The notes beneath the pieces were generated by a model that was not told the origin of the DNA, searched no databases, and worked only from the letters and a program-made list of their open reading frames with translations. From NCBI GenBank assembly GCA_036796435.1, contig DAIRCY010000005.1:1-55041 (forward strand): a stretch of 55,041 nt of DNA, written 5' to 3'. A program made the translations under genes and the position numbers. Every line of letters starts with the position of its first letter. The stretch's first letter is position 1. This DNA is from JAJYVT01 sp036796435 (GTDB taxonomy: Bacteria; Actinomycetota; Acidimicrobiia; Acidimicrobiales; RAAP-2). This document shows, piece after piece, positions 8,752 through 16,436 of this stretch.

Positions 8752-9936
8752 ATGCCCGGATCCGTCATCGTCGCAGGCGCTCGGACGCCCATCGGGAAGC
8801 TCTCCGGCGCCTTGGCGTCCTTCAGCGCGATGGACCTGGGCGGGTTCGCCATCGCCGCCGCCCTCGAGCGGGCCGGGATCCGGCCGGACCAGGTCGACTA
8901 CGTCTTCATGGGCCAGGTGCTCCAGGCCGGGCAGGGCCAGATCACCGCCCGCCAGGCCGCGGCGCGCGCCGGGATCCCGATGACGGTCCCCGCCACCACC
9001 GTGAACAAGGTGTGCCTTTCGGGGCTGAACGCCATCTACCTCGCCGACCAGATGGTGAGCGCCGGCGATGCCGACGTCGTCGTCGCGGGCGGCATGGAGT
9101 CCATGACCCGCGCCCCCCACCTGCTGCCAGGCGCGCGCGAGGGGTTCCGGCTCGGTGACGCGAACCTCGTCGACTCGATGATGTACGACGGTCTCACCTG
9201 CGCGTTCGACAACTGCGCGATGGGGCTCGCCACGGAGCGCTACAACGGCGCCGACGGCATCGCGCGCGAGCGCCAGGACGCCTTCGCCGCCGCCTCGCAC
9301 GAGAAGGCCGCCGCGGCGGCAAAGGAAGGGCGGCTCGCCGACGAGATCGTCCCGGTCGAGGTCCCGCAGCGAAAGGGCGATCCCCTCGTCGTCGACACCG
9401 ACGAGGGGGTGCGGCCGGGCACGACCGCCGAGTCCCTCGGAGCGCTCCGGCCGGCCTTCGACAAGGCGGGCACCATCACGGCGGGCAACGCCTCCCAGAT
9501 CTCCGACGGCGGGGCGGCGGTCGTCGTGATGTCGCGGGCCAAGGCGGAGGAGCTCGGGGTGACCCCCCTCGGCGAGCTCGTCTCCTACGCCCAGGTCGCA
9601 GGTCCGGATCCTTCGCTCCTCCTCCAGCCCTCGCGGGCGATCGCGAGCGCCCTCGCGAAGGCCGGGGTCGAGGTCGCAGGCGTCGACCTCTTCGAGATCA
9701 ACGAGGCGTTCGCCGCCGTGGGGCTGGCTTCGGCAGACGACCTCGGCATCCCCGAGGAGAAGCTGAACGTGAACGGCGGGGCCATCGCCCTCGGCCACCC
9801 CATCGGGGCGTCCGGGGCGCGCCTCGCCCTCACCACCCTCTACGAGCTGCGCCGGCGGGGCGGCGGGGTCGCGGCCGTCGGCCTGTGCGGCGGCGGCGGA
9901 CAGGGCGACGCCGCCGTGCTGCGGTCCATCTCCTGA
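8752..9936 (+). CDS. Acetyl-CoA C-acetyltransferase (thiolase II)
   Basis: A 394-residue biosynthetic-type thiolase that condenses two acetyl-CoA to acetoacetyl-CoA. The nucleophilic Cys is in NKVCLSG near residue 89, the His in GHPIGASGAR, and the second catalytic Cys in LCGGGGQGDA at the C-terminus. NEAFA is the usual fourth motif. The ATG is preceded by GGAGGT. It diverges from ccr, which fits with feeding acetoacetyl-CoA and then crotonyl-CoA into the carboxylase/reductase. Degradative use in acid oxidation or ketone metabolism is equally possible. Confidence 0.92.
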   Translation: MPGSVIVAGARTPIGKLSGALASFSAMDLGGFAIAAALERAGIRPDQVDYVFMGQVLQAGQGQITARQAAARAGIPMTVPATTVNKVCLSGLNAIYLADQMVSAGDADVVVAGGMESMTRAPHLLPGAREGFRLGDANLVDSMMYDGLTCAFDNCAMGLATERYNGADGIARERQDAFAAASHEKAAAAAKEGRLADEIVPVEVPQRKGDPLVVDTDEGVRPGTTAESLGALRPAFDKAGTITAGNASQISDGGAAVVVMSRAKAEELGVTPLGELVSYAQVAGPDPSLLLQPSRAIASALAKAGVEVAGVDLFEINEAFAAVGLASADDLGIPEEKLNVNGGAIALGHPIGASGARLALTTLYELRRRGGGVAAVGLCGGGGQGDAAVLRSIS

Positions 9937-9979
9937 GCCGGCCCTCCCAGCCGACCGCTTTCCCCCGCCACTGCCCACT

Positions 9980-10009
9980 CCCCGCCGGTGCGCGGCCGTC
10001 ACGGCGGGG
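9980..10009 (+). terminator. GC-rich hairpin between thiolase and guaA
   Basis: A perfect 8-bp stem (CCCCGCCG and CGGCGGGG) with a 14-nt loop, about 45 bp after the thiolase stop. There is no T-tract, so if it terminates transcription it does so as a high-GC actinobacterial hairpin. Confidence 0.4.
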
Positions 10010-10014
10010 CGTGT

Positions 10015-10020
10015 GATACT
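10015..10020 (+). promoter_or_regulatory. Probable leaderless promoter of guaA (-10 box)
   Basis: GATACT, preceded by TG-rich sequence, lies 6 nt before the guaA GTG, leaving no room for a ribosome binding site. Confidence 0.4.
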
Positions 10021-10026
10021 CCGCGG

Positions 10027-11635
10027 GTGACCGACGCCCCCCACCCCGCCGTCGCCGGCCGGGACGAGGCCGAGGCCGAGGGGGCAGAGCGACCCGTCGT
10101 CGTCGTCAACTTCGGCGCCCAGTACGCGCAACTCATCGCCCGCCGTGTCCGAGAGGCCCGCGTCTACTCCGAGATCGTCCCCCACACCGCGTCGGCGGCA
10201 GAGATCCTCGAGAAGCGGCCGCTCGCGGTGATCCTCTCGGGCGGCCCGTCGAGCATCTACGAGCCGGGTGCTCCGTCCATCGACGCCGGCTTGCTCCACG
10301 CCGGCGTCTCGGTCCTCGGCATCTGCTACGGCTTCATGGCGATCGCCCAGGCGCTCGGCGGCGACGTCGCGCGGACGGAGCGGCGCGAGTACGGCCGCAC
10401 CAAGGTGACCGTCGACCCCGACTCGCGCCTCTTCGCAGGCCAACCCGCCTCCCAGGAGGTGTGGATGTCGCACGGCGACGCGGTGGTCGCGCTGCCGCAG
10501 GGGCTCCGGCCGACGGCGTCGTCCGACGACTCGCCGATCGCGGCCTTCGAAGCCCCCGACGGCCGCCTGTGCGGCGTGCAGTGGCATCCCGAGGTCCTGC
10601 ACACCGCGCACGGACAGGAGGTCCTCGAGCGGTTCCTCTACCACGCGGCAGGGATCACGCCGACCTGGACGACGGCCAACGTGCTCGACACGGCTGTCGC
10701 CGAGGTGCGCGACGCCGTCGGGACGGGCCGGGCGATCTGCGGCCTTTCGGGCGGCGTGGACTCGGCGGTCGCGGCCGCGCTCGTGCAGCGCGCGATCGGC
10801 GACCGGCTGACCTGCGTCTTCGTGGACCACNNNNNNNNNNGAGCCCGAACAGGTCGAGCGCGACTTCGTCGCCGCCACCGGGATCCGCCTCAAGACCGTC
10901 GACGCCCGCGCGCGCTTCTGCGACGCGTTGCGCGGCGTGGTGGACCCCGAGGAGAAGCGCAAGGTGATCGGGCGCGAGTTCATCCGCGCCTTCGAGCAGG
11001 CCGCGCGCGAGGTCGAGTCCGAAGGCGAGGGCCACGAGCACCTTGTCCAGGGCACCCTCTACCCAGACGTCGTCGAGTCCGGCGGCCCACGCGGCGACGG
11101 CTCGGGCGGCTCCACCATCAAGTCCCATCACAACGTGGGGGGTCTCCCCGACGACCTCGGCTTCTCGCTCGTCGAGCCGCTCCGCCGGCTCTTCAAGGAC
11201 GAAGTCCGTGCGCTCGGCCTCGAGCTCGGACTGCCCGAGACGATCGTGTGGCGCCAGCCGTTCCCCGGCCCGGGCCTGGCCGTCCGGATCGTGGGCGAGG
11301 TCACCGAGGAGCGGCTCGAGATCCTGCGCCTGGCCGACGCGATCGCACGCGAGGAGCTCACCGCAGCGGGACTGGACCGCGCCGTCTGGCAGTTCCCCGT
11401 CGTGCTCCTCGCCGACGTCCGTTCCGTCGGGGTCCAGGGAGACGGCCGCACCTACGGCCATCCAGTCGTGCTGCGGCCGGTCACGAGCGAGGACGCGATG
11501 ACGGCCGACTGGGCGCGCCTGCCCTACGACGTGCTCGAGCGGATCTCGACGAGGATCACGAACGAGGTGCCACAGGTCAACCGCGTCGTGCTCGACGTCA
11601 CGAGCAAGCCGCCCGGGACGATCGAGTGGGAGTGA
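10027..11635 (+). CDS. guaA: GMP synthase (glutamine-hydrolysing), interrupted by an assembly gap
   Basis: Converts XMP to GMP using glutamine and ATP. The N-terminal class I GATase has Cys100 in GICYGF and His/Glu in QWHPEV. The ATP-pyrophosphatase has the P-loop SGGVDS. The C-terminal dimerisation domain ends RVVLDVTSKPPGTIEWE. The ten-N run at 10831-10840 splits the reading frame between FVDH and EPEQVE. Relatives have about six residues there (GLLR plus two), i.e. 18 nt, and the frames rejoin with any multiple of three. The gene is therefore intact in the organism. Phe replaces the usual Met after GICYG. GTG start. Confidence 0.93.
10831..10840. other. Assembly gap (10 N) inside guaA
   Basis: Placeholder of unknown true length. 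Frame and family comparison suggest about 18 nt are really missing. Confidence 0.95.
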
Positions 11636-11648
11636 GGCCCGCGCCGGC

Positions 11649-12194
11649 TCACTCGTAAGGAGGGCGCGCGAATCCGAGCAGCGACGCGCTTCGGTAGGCG
11701 AGGTCGCGCCATCGCGCCACGTCGGCCCGAAACAGCGCGACGGCGCACGTCGGGAAGGAGGCGAGCGCCCCGCGGCCGGCCTCGTCGGCCTCGGAGAGCA
11801 GCTCGAGCGCGAGCGAGTGCGTCGTCGGGTTGTGGCCGACGACCATGACCGAACGGTGCTCGTCGTCGAGCGTCTCGAGCTCCGCGAGCACGTCTGTGGG
11901 CGAGCCGTAGTAGAGCCGTCGCCGGCGGTCCACCGGCACACCGAGCGCCCCCGCCACCCTCTCGGCCGTCTCGGTCGTGCGCGTCGCGGTCGACGCCACG
12001 ATGAGCTCGGGGACTGCGCCGGCGAACCCGAGGTCGCCCGCGCGGAGCCGGAGGCCGAGCGCGGCGGCGTCCCTCCTCCCTCTCGGCGCGAGCGGCCGAT
12101 CGTGGTCGGCGCCACCCGCAGGGGGTTCCGGCGCGGCCTTGGCGTGGCGCAGCAGCCACACGAGGAGTCCCTCGCCGTGGCCGCCCGGCGTCAT
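11649..12194 (-). CDS. SixA-type histidine phosphatase
   Basis: A 181-residue member of the histidine phosphatase superfamily. LLRHAKA near residue 14 carries the catalytic phospho-His, and VVGHNPT holds the second active-site His. The short form with RHAKA and the RPLAPRGRRDA segment is typical of SixA/phosphohistidine phosphatases. Its ATG overlaps the recR stop (ATGA), so it is the last gene of dnaX-recR-sixA and is translationally coupled. The substrate is unknown; in actinobacteria SixA-like genes are not reliably tied to a phosphorelay. Confidence 0.8.
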   Translation of the reverse strand: MTPGGHGEGLLVWLLRHAKAAPEPPAGGADHDRPLAPRGRRDAAALGLRLRAGDLGFAGAVPELIVASTATRTTETAERVAGALGVPVDRRRRLYYGSPTDVLAELETLDDEHRSVMVVGHNPTTHSLALELLSEADEAGRGALASFPTCAVALFRADVARWRDLAYRSASLLGFARPPYE

Positions 12195-12793
12195 GGCACG
12201 ACGGCACGGCGGCCCTCGATGGCCCGCCCGAGCGTCAGCTCGTCCGCGTACTCGAGGTCGCCCCCGACCGGCAGCCCGCTCGCGATCCGGGTGACCGTGA
12301 TCCCGAGCGGGGTCAAGAGGCGCGCGAGGTACATGGCGGTGGCCTCACCTTCGAGGTTCGGGTTGGTGCACAGGATCGCCTCGGCGATCTCCTCGGCGTC
12401 GATCCGTTCGAGCAGCTCTCGCACGCGCAGCTGGTCCGGGCCGACCCCCTCGAGGGGGTTCAGCGCGCCGTGCAGCACGTGGTAGCGGCCGCGGAACTGA
12501 TGGGTCCGCTCGACCGCGACGATGTCGCGCGGGTCCTCGACGACGCAGACGACGTGCGGGTCCCGGCGTGTGTCGGCACAGACGTCGCAGAGGTTGCCGG
12601 ACTCCGCGACGTTGAAGCAGCGTTCGCACAGCGTCGTCCGTTCCTTCACGGTGACGATCGCCTCGGCGAGGCGCTTCGCATCCTCGCCGGGGATCTTCAG
12701 TATCCAAAAGGCGATCCGCTGCGCCGACTTCGGGCCGATCCCGGGCAGCCGCCCGAGCTCGTCGATGAGCGCCCTCAACGAGCCGGTGTACAT
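12191..12793 (-). CDS. recR: Recombination mediator protein RecR
   Basis: A 200-residue DNA-binding clamp acting with RecF and RecO to load RecA at gaps. N-terminal helix-hairpin-helix (RLPGIGPKSAQRIAFWIL), a four-Cys zinc finger (CERCFNVAESGNLCDVC), a Toprim domain with VVEDPRD, and a Walker-B-like C-terminal TRIASGLPVGGDLEY. The ATG giving MYTGSL matches the family N-terminus; the longer open frame overlaps dnaX and is low-complexity. It lies 13 bp after dnaX, the conserved order. Confidence 0.95.
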   Translation of the reverse strand: MYTGSLRALIDELGRLPGIGPKSAQRIAFWILKIPGEDAKRLAEAIVTVKERTTLCERCFNVAESGNLCDVCADTRRDPHVVCVVEDPRDIVAVERTHQFRGRYHVLHGALNPLEGVGPDQLRVRELLERIDAEEIAEAILCTNPNLEGEATAMYLARLLTPLGITVTRIASGLPVGGDLEYADELTLGRAIEGRRAVVP

Positions 12794-12806
12794 CGATCGG
12801 TCTTCC

Positions 12807-14615
12807 TCAGACTTCCTGTGCGCCGGGGAACGCCTCGAGTAGCTGCGCCGTCGCGACGGACTCGAGCGAGCCGGACGGACGGTCCGGGTCGACCTCGTCG
12901 TCCGCCGCGTTCGGCGGCGCATCCGGCGATTCGTCGACAGTCAGGACGAGCTCGAGGGTCGTGGCGAAGTGCGCCCCGATCGCGCCCTCCACGAGCGGAC
13001 GCACGTCTTCGCAACGGTCGCGGTGCGCCGCGTTCGGCAGCGCGAACGTGACGGTCCGTCCCTCGACGGACACGAAGCGCCCCCCGCTGAAGAGCGCCTT
13101 CGCCCGCGCGGGCAGGCCGCGCAGGATGTGGTCGCCCCACGCCTCGACCACGCGATCCCGGTCGGGAAGGGCACCGGGGTCTGCGGCGGCGGCCGTCGTG
13201 GCGGGGCCGGATGTGCCGGGTTCGTGTGCCGGGGCGGCCGGGTCCGGCGGGGTTTCCGAGCGCGCGGCGGCGCGCTGGCGTCGGATCGCCCCGAGTCCGG
13301 GGCGCTCCTCGAGGGCAGCCTGCGCCCCACGGTCCTTCCCGAGGGCGGGCGTCGGCTCGGGATCGGGCTCCGGGGAGGCCGCGGCGCTCGTCTGCAGCCG
13401 TTCCCCTGCGGCGGCCCCCCGGGTGGGAGCGACCGGGGGGCGCGCCGCGGGGCGCGCGCCGCCGGCCAGGGCCTGTTCGAGATGGGCGACCCGGTCGAGG
13501 AGTGCCGCCGTCGAGTCGTCGAGCTCCGGGCGGGCCAGCCGCACGAGCGTCACCTCGAGGACCGCCCTGGGATCGGGGGCATCTCGCATGTCGACCTGGG
13601 CTCTCCCGAGCGTCTCGATGGCGCGGACGACCCGGGCCAAGCCGAGCCTGCCCGCCTGGTCGGCGAGCCGCTCACGGTCGGCGCCCGCCGCGGCGCAAAG
13701 ATCGGGCGCGAGCGTCACGAGGAAGGCTTGACGCAGGTCGTCGACGAGCTCGGTGGCGATCTGCTGGGGACCCCACCCCGACTCGTGCAGTGCGGCGACG
13801 GCGACCAGCGCTTGGCTCGCCTCCTCTCCGGCGATCGCCTCCGTCAGCCCGACGATGTCAGGCCGGAGCGCGTCCGCCGATCCAGACGCGACCACCTGGT
13901 CGAGCGCCGACAAGGCGTCGCGCGCCGAGCCGCGGCCCTTTCGCACCGCGACGGCGATGTCGTCGTCATCGAGGGCGAGCCCAGCCGCATCGCTGATGTC
14001 GTGCAGCAGCCCCTCCAGCGTGCCGGCGCTGATCAGGCCGAACTCGAGGTGCTGGGTACGGCTCCGGATGGTGGCGGGCACCTTCTGCGGATCCGTCGTG
14101 GCGAGAACGAAGACGACGTGGCCCGGCGGCTCCTCCAGGGTCTTCAAGAGGGCGTTCGCAGCGGCGTTCGAGAGCATGTGTACCTCGTCGACGATGTACA
14201 CCTTCCACCGCCCTGGCGTCGCGAGCGCCGCGTGCGCGATCAGCTCGCGCATCGCGTCCACCCCGTTGTTCGACGCGGCGTCCAGCTCGTGCACGTCGAA
14301 GGAGCTGCCGCGTGCGATCTCCACGCACGACGCGCAGATGCCGCACGGCTCCCCGTCGGCCGGCGCCGCACAGTTCAGGGCACGAGCGAGGATGCGGGCG
14401 GTCGAGGTCTTGCCGGTCCCCCGAGGGCCGCTGAAGAGATAGGCGTGCGCCACCCGCCCGTCGCGCACGGCCCCCTGCAAGGCCCGCACGACATGCGGTT
14501 GGCCTCGGAGCTCGGCGAACTTGCCGGGACGGAAGCGGCGATACAGGGAGACGAAGTCGGCGCCGTCGTCGGACCGACCGGCGCCCTCGGGGAAAGGTGC
14601 GGTCGGGTCAGCCAC
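12807..14615 (-). CDS. dnaX: DNA polymerase III gamma/tau subunit
   Basis: The 602-residue clamp-loader ATPase. RRFRPGKFAELRGQ leads to Walker A GPRGTGKT at residues 63-70, zinc-site cysteines (CAAPADGEPCGICASC), Walker B VYIVDEVHML, sensor ATTDPQKVPATIRSR, and lid and collar domains. A Pro/Ala-rich linker (about 385-490) then leads to a tau-like C-terminal region. The GTG start is preceded 8 nt upstream by TAGGCT, suggesting a leaderless transcript. I see no slippery A-run for a programmed gamma frameshift. It heads dnaX-recR-sixA. Confidence 0.95.
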   Translation of the reverse strand: MADPTAPFPEGAGRSDDGADFVSLYRRFRPGKFAELRGQPHVVRALQGAVRDGRVAHAYLFSGPRGTGKTSTARILARALNCAAPADGEPCGICASCVEIARGSSFDVHELDAASNNGVDAMRELIAHAALATPGRWKVYIVDEVHMLSNAAANALLKTLEEPPGHVVFVLATTDPQKVPATIRSRTQHLEFGLISAGTLEGLLHDISDAAGLALDDDDIAVAVRKGRGSARDALSALDQVVASGSADALRPDIVGLTEAIAGEEASQALVAVAALHESGWGPQQIATELVDDLRQAFLVTLAPDLCAAAGADRERLADQAGRLGLARVVRAIETLGRAQVDMRDAPDPRAVLEVTLVRLARPELDDSTAALLDRVAHLEQALAGGARPAARPPVAPTRGAAAGERLQTSAAASPEPDPEPTPALGKDRGAQAALEERPGLGAIRRQRAAARSETPPDPAAPAHEPGTSGPATTAAAADPGALPDRDRVVEAWGDHILRGLPARAKALFSGGRFVSVEGRTVTFALPNAAHRDRCEDVRPLVEGAIGAHFATTLELVLTVDESPDAPPNAADDEVDPDRPSGSLESVATAQLLEAFPGAQEV

Positions 14616-14623
14616 GATCGGCG

Positions 14624-14629
14624 AGCCTA
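14624..14629 (-). promoter_or_regulatory. Probable leaderless promoter of dnaX (-10 box)
   Basis: TAGGCT on the minus strand, 8 nt before the GTG start and downstream of the SRP RNA gene. Confidence 0.35.
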
Positions 14630-14665
14630 CCGGGGGGCTCGGACACCCCGGGGAGTGGTGGCGCG

Positions 14666-14795
14666 CCGGCGCTCGGTGCGATGGCCAGGTTGGCTACGGC
14701 ACACGGCCTCACCCGCTGAGAGCTGCTGCCTTCCGACCCTGACTCGGTTCACGAGCGACCGTTGCGCAGGACCCGGCCACCGCACCCAACGCCGG
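14666..14795 (-). ncRNA. ffs: Small signal recognition particle RNA (4.5S type)
   Basis: Minus-strand sequence contains the apical SRP core: GTCAGG, a GGAA tetraloop in GTCGGAAGGC and the AGCAGC of the asymmetric loop that binds Ffh. The outer arms pair: GGTGCGGTGGCC (14775-14786) with GGCCATCGCACC (14675-14686), with one G-U pair, and a further CCGGCG/CGCCGG helix outside them. This gives a hairpin of roughly 110-130 nt; the ends are inferred from pairing. Location just upstream of dnaX is conserved in actinobacteria. The RNA scaffolds Ffh for co-translational membrane targeting. Confidence 0.88.
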
Positions 14796-14815
14796 CGGAC
14801 CGGCGCAGCCCCATC

Positions 14816-14821
14816 AGGCTA
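14816..14821 (-). promoter_or_regulatory. Probable -10 box for the SRP RNA
   Basis: TAGCCT on the minus strand, about 20 nt before the outermost helix. The same hexamer precedes the divergent tRNA-Ser at 14903-14908. Confidence 0.3.
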
Positions 14822-14902
14822 CCGGTTGTCCCGGACGCATCTGCCCTCGCCTTCCCGCCCGCCTCGCAAGCGCGCCGCCCCGGGGCCGTCTCGCGAGGCG
14901 GG

Positions 14903-14908
14903 TAGCCT
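14903..14908 (+). promoter_or_regulatory. Probable -10 box for tRNA-Ser
   Basis: TAGCCT 30 nt before the mature tRNA 5' end. No convincing -35. Confidence 0.3.
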
Positions 14909-14938
14909 GGCTCGGCCGCGGCCCCGGGCTGCGGCACC

Positions 14939-15023
14939 GGAGGCGTGCGAGAGCGGCCGAATCGGCACGATTGGAAATCGTGTGTGGGGCAACCCACCGT
15001 GGGTTCAAATCCCACCGCCTCCG
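14939..15023 (+). tRNA. tRNA-Ser (GGA anticodon)
   Basis: An 85-nt class II tRNA. The acceptor GGAGGCG pairs with CGCCTCC, discriminator G. The anticodon loop TTGGAAA gives GGA. There is a long variable arm (GTGGGG..CCCACC region) and a T-arm GTGGGTTCAAATCCCAC. CCA is not encoded. It reads UCC/UCU codons. It marks the boundary between core genes and the cyclitol block. Confidence 0.95.
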
Positions 15024-15042
15024 CTCGCTCGCTCGCTCGCTC
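15023..15042 (+). repeat. (GCTC)5 microsatellite directly after tRNA-Ser
   Basis: Five perfect GCTC copies abut the tRNA 3' end. The remainder to 15197 contains no convincing gene. Confidence 0.8.
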
Positions 15043-15197
15043 GGGGATCCTTACGATGGAGGTTACGAAACCCCGCTGCTCAGGGCACCCTTGGGCCATC
15101 GTGGCTGAGAATTTAGAAGTCTCCCGCGGTGCCCGAGCGCGCCTCGAGACGAAGGAGGGCGCGCTCGCACTGGCGACGGAGGTCCTCGAAAGGCCGA

Positions 15198-16373
15198 CTA
15201 ATAAGCGAACCCACCGATCCGGGACTCGACCCCGAGCGGGTCCTCCGGCGCGCTCCCTGACGGGGCGGCACTCCGCGTCGAGAGGATGCACTCACCCGAC
15301 TCGCGATGGAAGAAGTGAAGCTTCTCTTCCCGCAAGCGGAGATGGAAGCGGCTGGCGACGGGTGGCTCGAAGTCGCAGGGGAACCTTCCGGTGAACTGGG
15401 TCCCTCCAGACTGGAAGGTGACAAGCGTCTCGTTGTCCATGGGCTGGACCACGTAGACCTCCGCCCCGAACCCCGCCGCTCCTTCACCGGCCGCCGCGCG
15501 GTCAGGAGGTGTGGCGAGAATGTCCTCCGGGCGGACGCCGAGGCGCAGGGGGGCGCCCCTGGCCGCCTGCCGGACCCGCGAGAGGAGCGCGTGGCTCACC
15601 ACACACGAGACGTCGCCGATACGTAGTCCCGACTCAACCACCTCCACATCAGCGATGTTCATCTGGGGACTTCCGACGAAGCTGGCAACCGTCTCGTTCG
15701 CTGGGAAGTCGTAGATCTCCCTTGGGCTGCCCAGTTGCTCGAGCCGCCCGTTGGACATCACCGCGACGCAGTCCGCCATGGTCGTCGCTTCAGACTGGTC
15801 GTGGGTGACGTAGATGGTCGTCACGCCGAGGTCCTTCTGCAGGCGCTTGAGTTCGACCCGCATCTGTATGCGCAGCTTGGCGTCGAGGTTGGAGAGCGGC
15901 TCGTCCATGAGGAACACGGACGGCTGGCGGATGATCGCCCGTGCGAGGGCGACGCGCTGGCGTTGGCCTCCTGACAGCTCGCGGGGCTTGCGCCCGAGCA
16001 GCGGCTCGATCATTAGTCGTTCGGCAACTGCCCGCGCGCGCTCGTCGCGTTGGGACTTTGGGAGTCTCCTCACCCGGAGCGGGTAGGCAATGTTTTCGCG
16101 CACCGACATATGCGGGTAGAGGGCGTAGCTCTGGAACACCATCGCCACGTCCCGCTCACGGGCGGGAGTGCGAGTCACGTCGCGATCGCCGAGCAAGACG
16201 CGGCCGCTCGTCGCTTCTTCGAGGCCGGCAAGGATGCGCAGGCCGGTCGTCTTCCCGCACCCCGACGGACCGAGCATGACCATGAAGCTGCCGTCTTTCA
16301 CGTGGAGGTCCAGGTCGTTCAGTGCGGTAACGTCGCCGAAGCGCTTACAGACTCGCTCGTAGCGCACGTCCAT
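15198..16373 (-). CDS. Sugar ABC transporter ATPase (MalK/UgpC/MsmX type)
   Basis: The 391-residue ATPase that would energise the MalF/MalG-like permeases encoded 12 kb upstream. Walker A GPSGCGKT near residue 36, Q-loop FQSYALYPHM, signature LSGGQRQRVALARA, Walker B VFLMDEPLSNLD, H-loop YVTHDQ. The C-terminal half is the regulatory TOBE/OB domain of the carbohydrate (CUT1) subfamily. The ATG has GAGGAG at good spacing. It is the last gene of the iolC-aldolase-iolB-iolD unit, after a 63-bp gap from iolD. Such ATPases may serve several permeases. Confidence 0.9.
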   Translation of the reverse strand: MDVRYERVCKRFGDVTALNDLDLHVKDGSFMVMLGPSGCGKTTGLRILAGLEEATSGRVLLGDRDVTRTPARERDVAMVFQSYALYPHMSVRENIAYPLRVRRLPKSQRDERARAVAERLMIEPLLGRKPRELSGGQRQRVALARAIIRQPSVFLMDEPLSNLDAKLRIQMRVELKRLQKDLGVTTIYVTHDQSEATTMADCVAVMSNGRLEQLGSPREIYDFPANETVASFVGSPQMNIADVEVVESGLRIGDVSCVVSHALLSRVRQAARGAPLRLGVRPEDILATPPDRAAAGEGAAGFGAEVYVVQPMDNETLVTFQSGGTQFTGRFPCDFEPPVASRFHLRLREEKLHFFHRESGECILSTRSAAPSGSAPEDPLGVESRIGGFAY

Positions 16374-16436
16374 CTTGCATCTCCTCAGTCTTGGGACCCA
16401 CGTACGTCGCAGGGAACCGGTCTACAACTAGGTCAG

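Noticed and set aside
10027..11635. guaA as a frameshifted pseudogene
   Set aside because: The break coincides exactly with the ten-N gap and all catalytic motifs are present on both sides.
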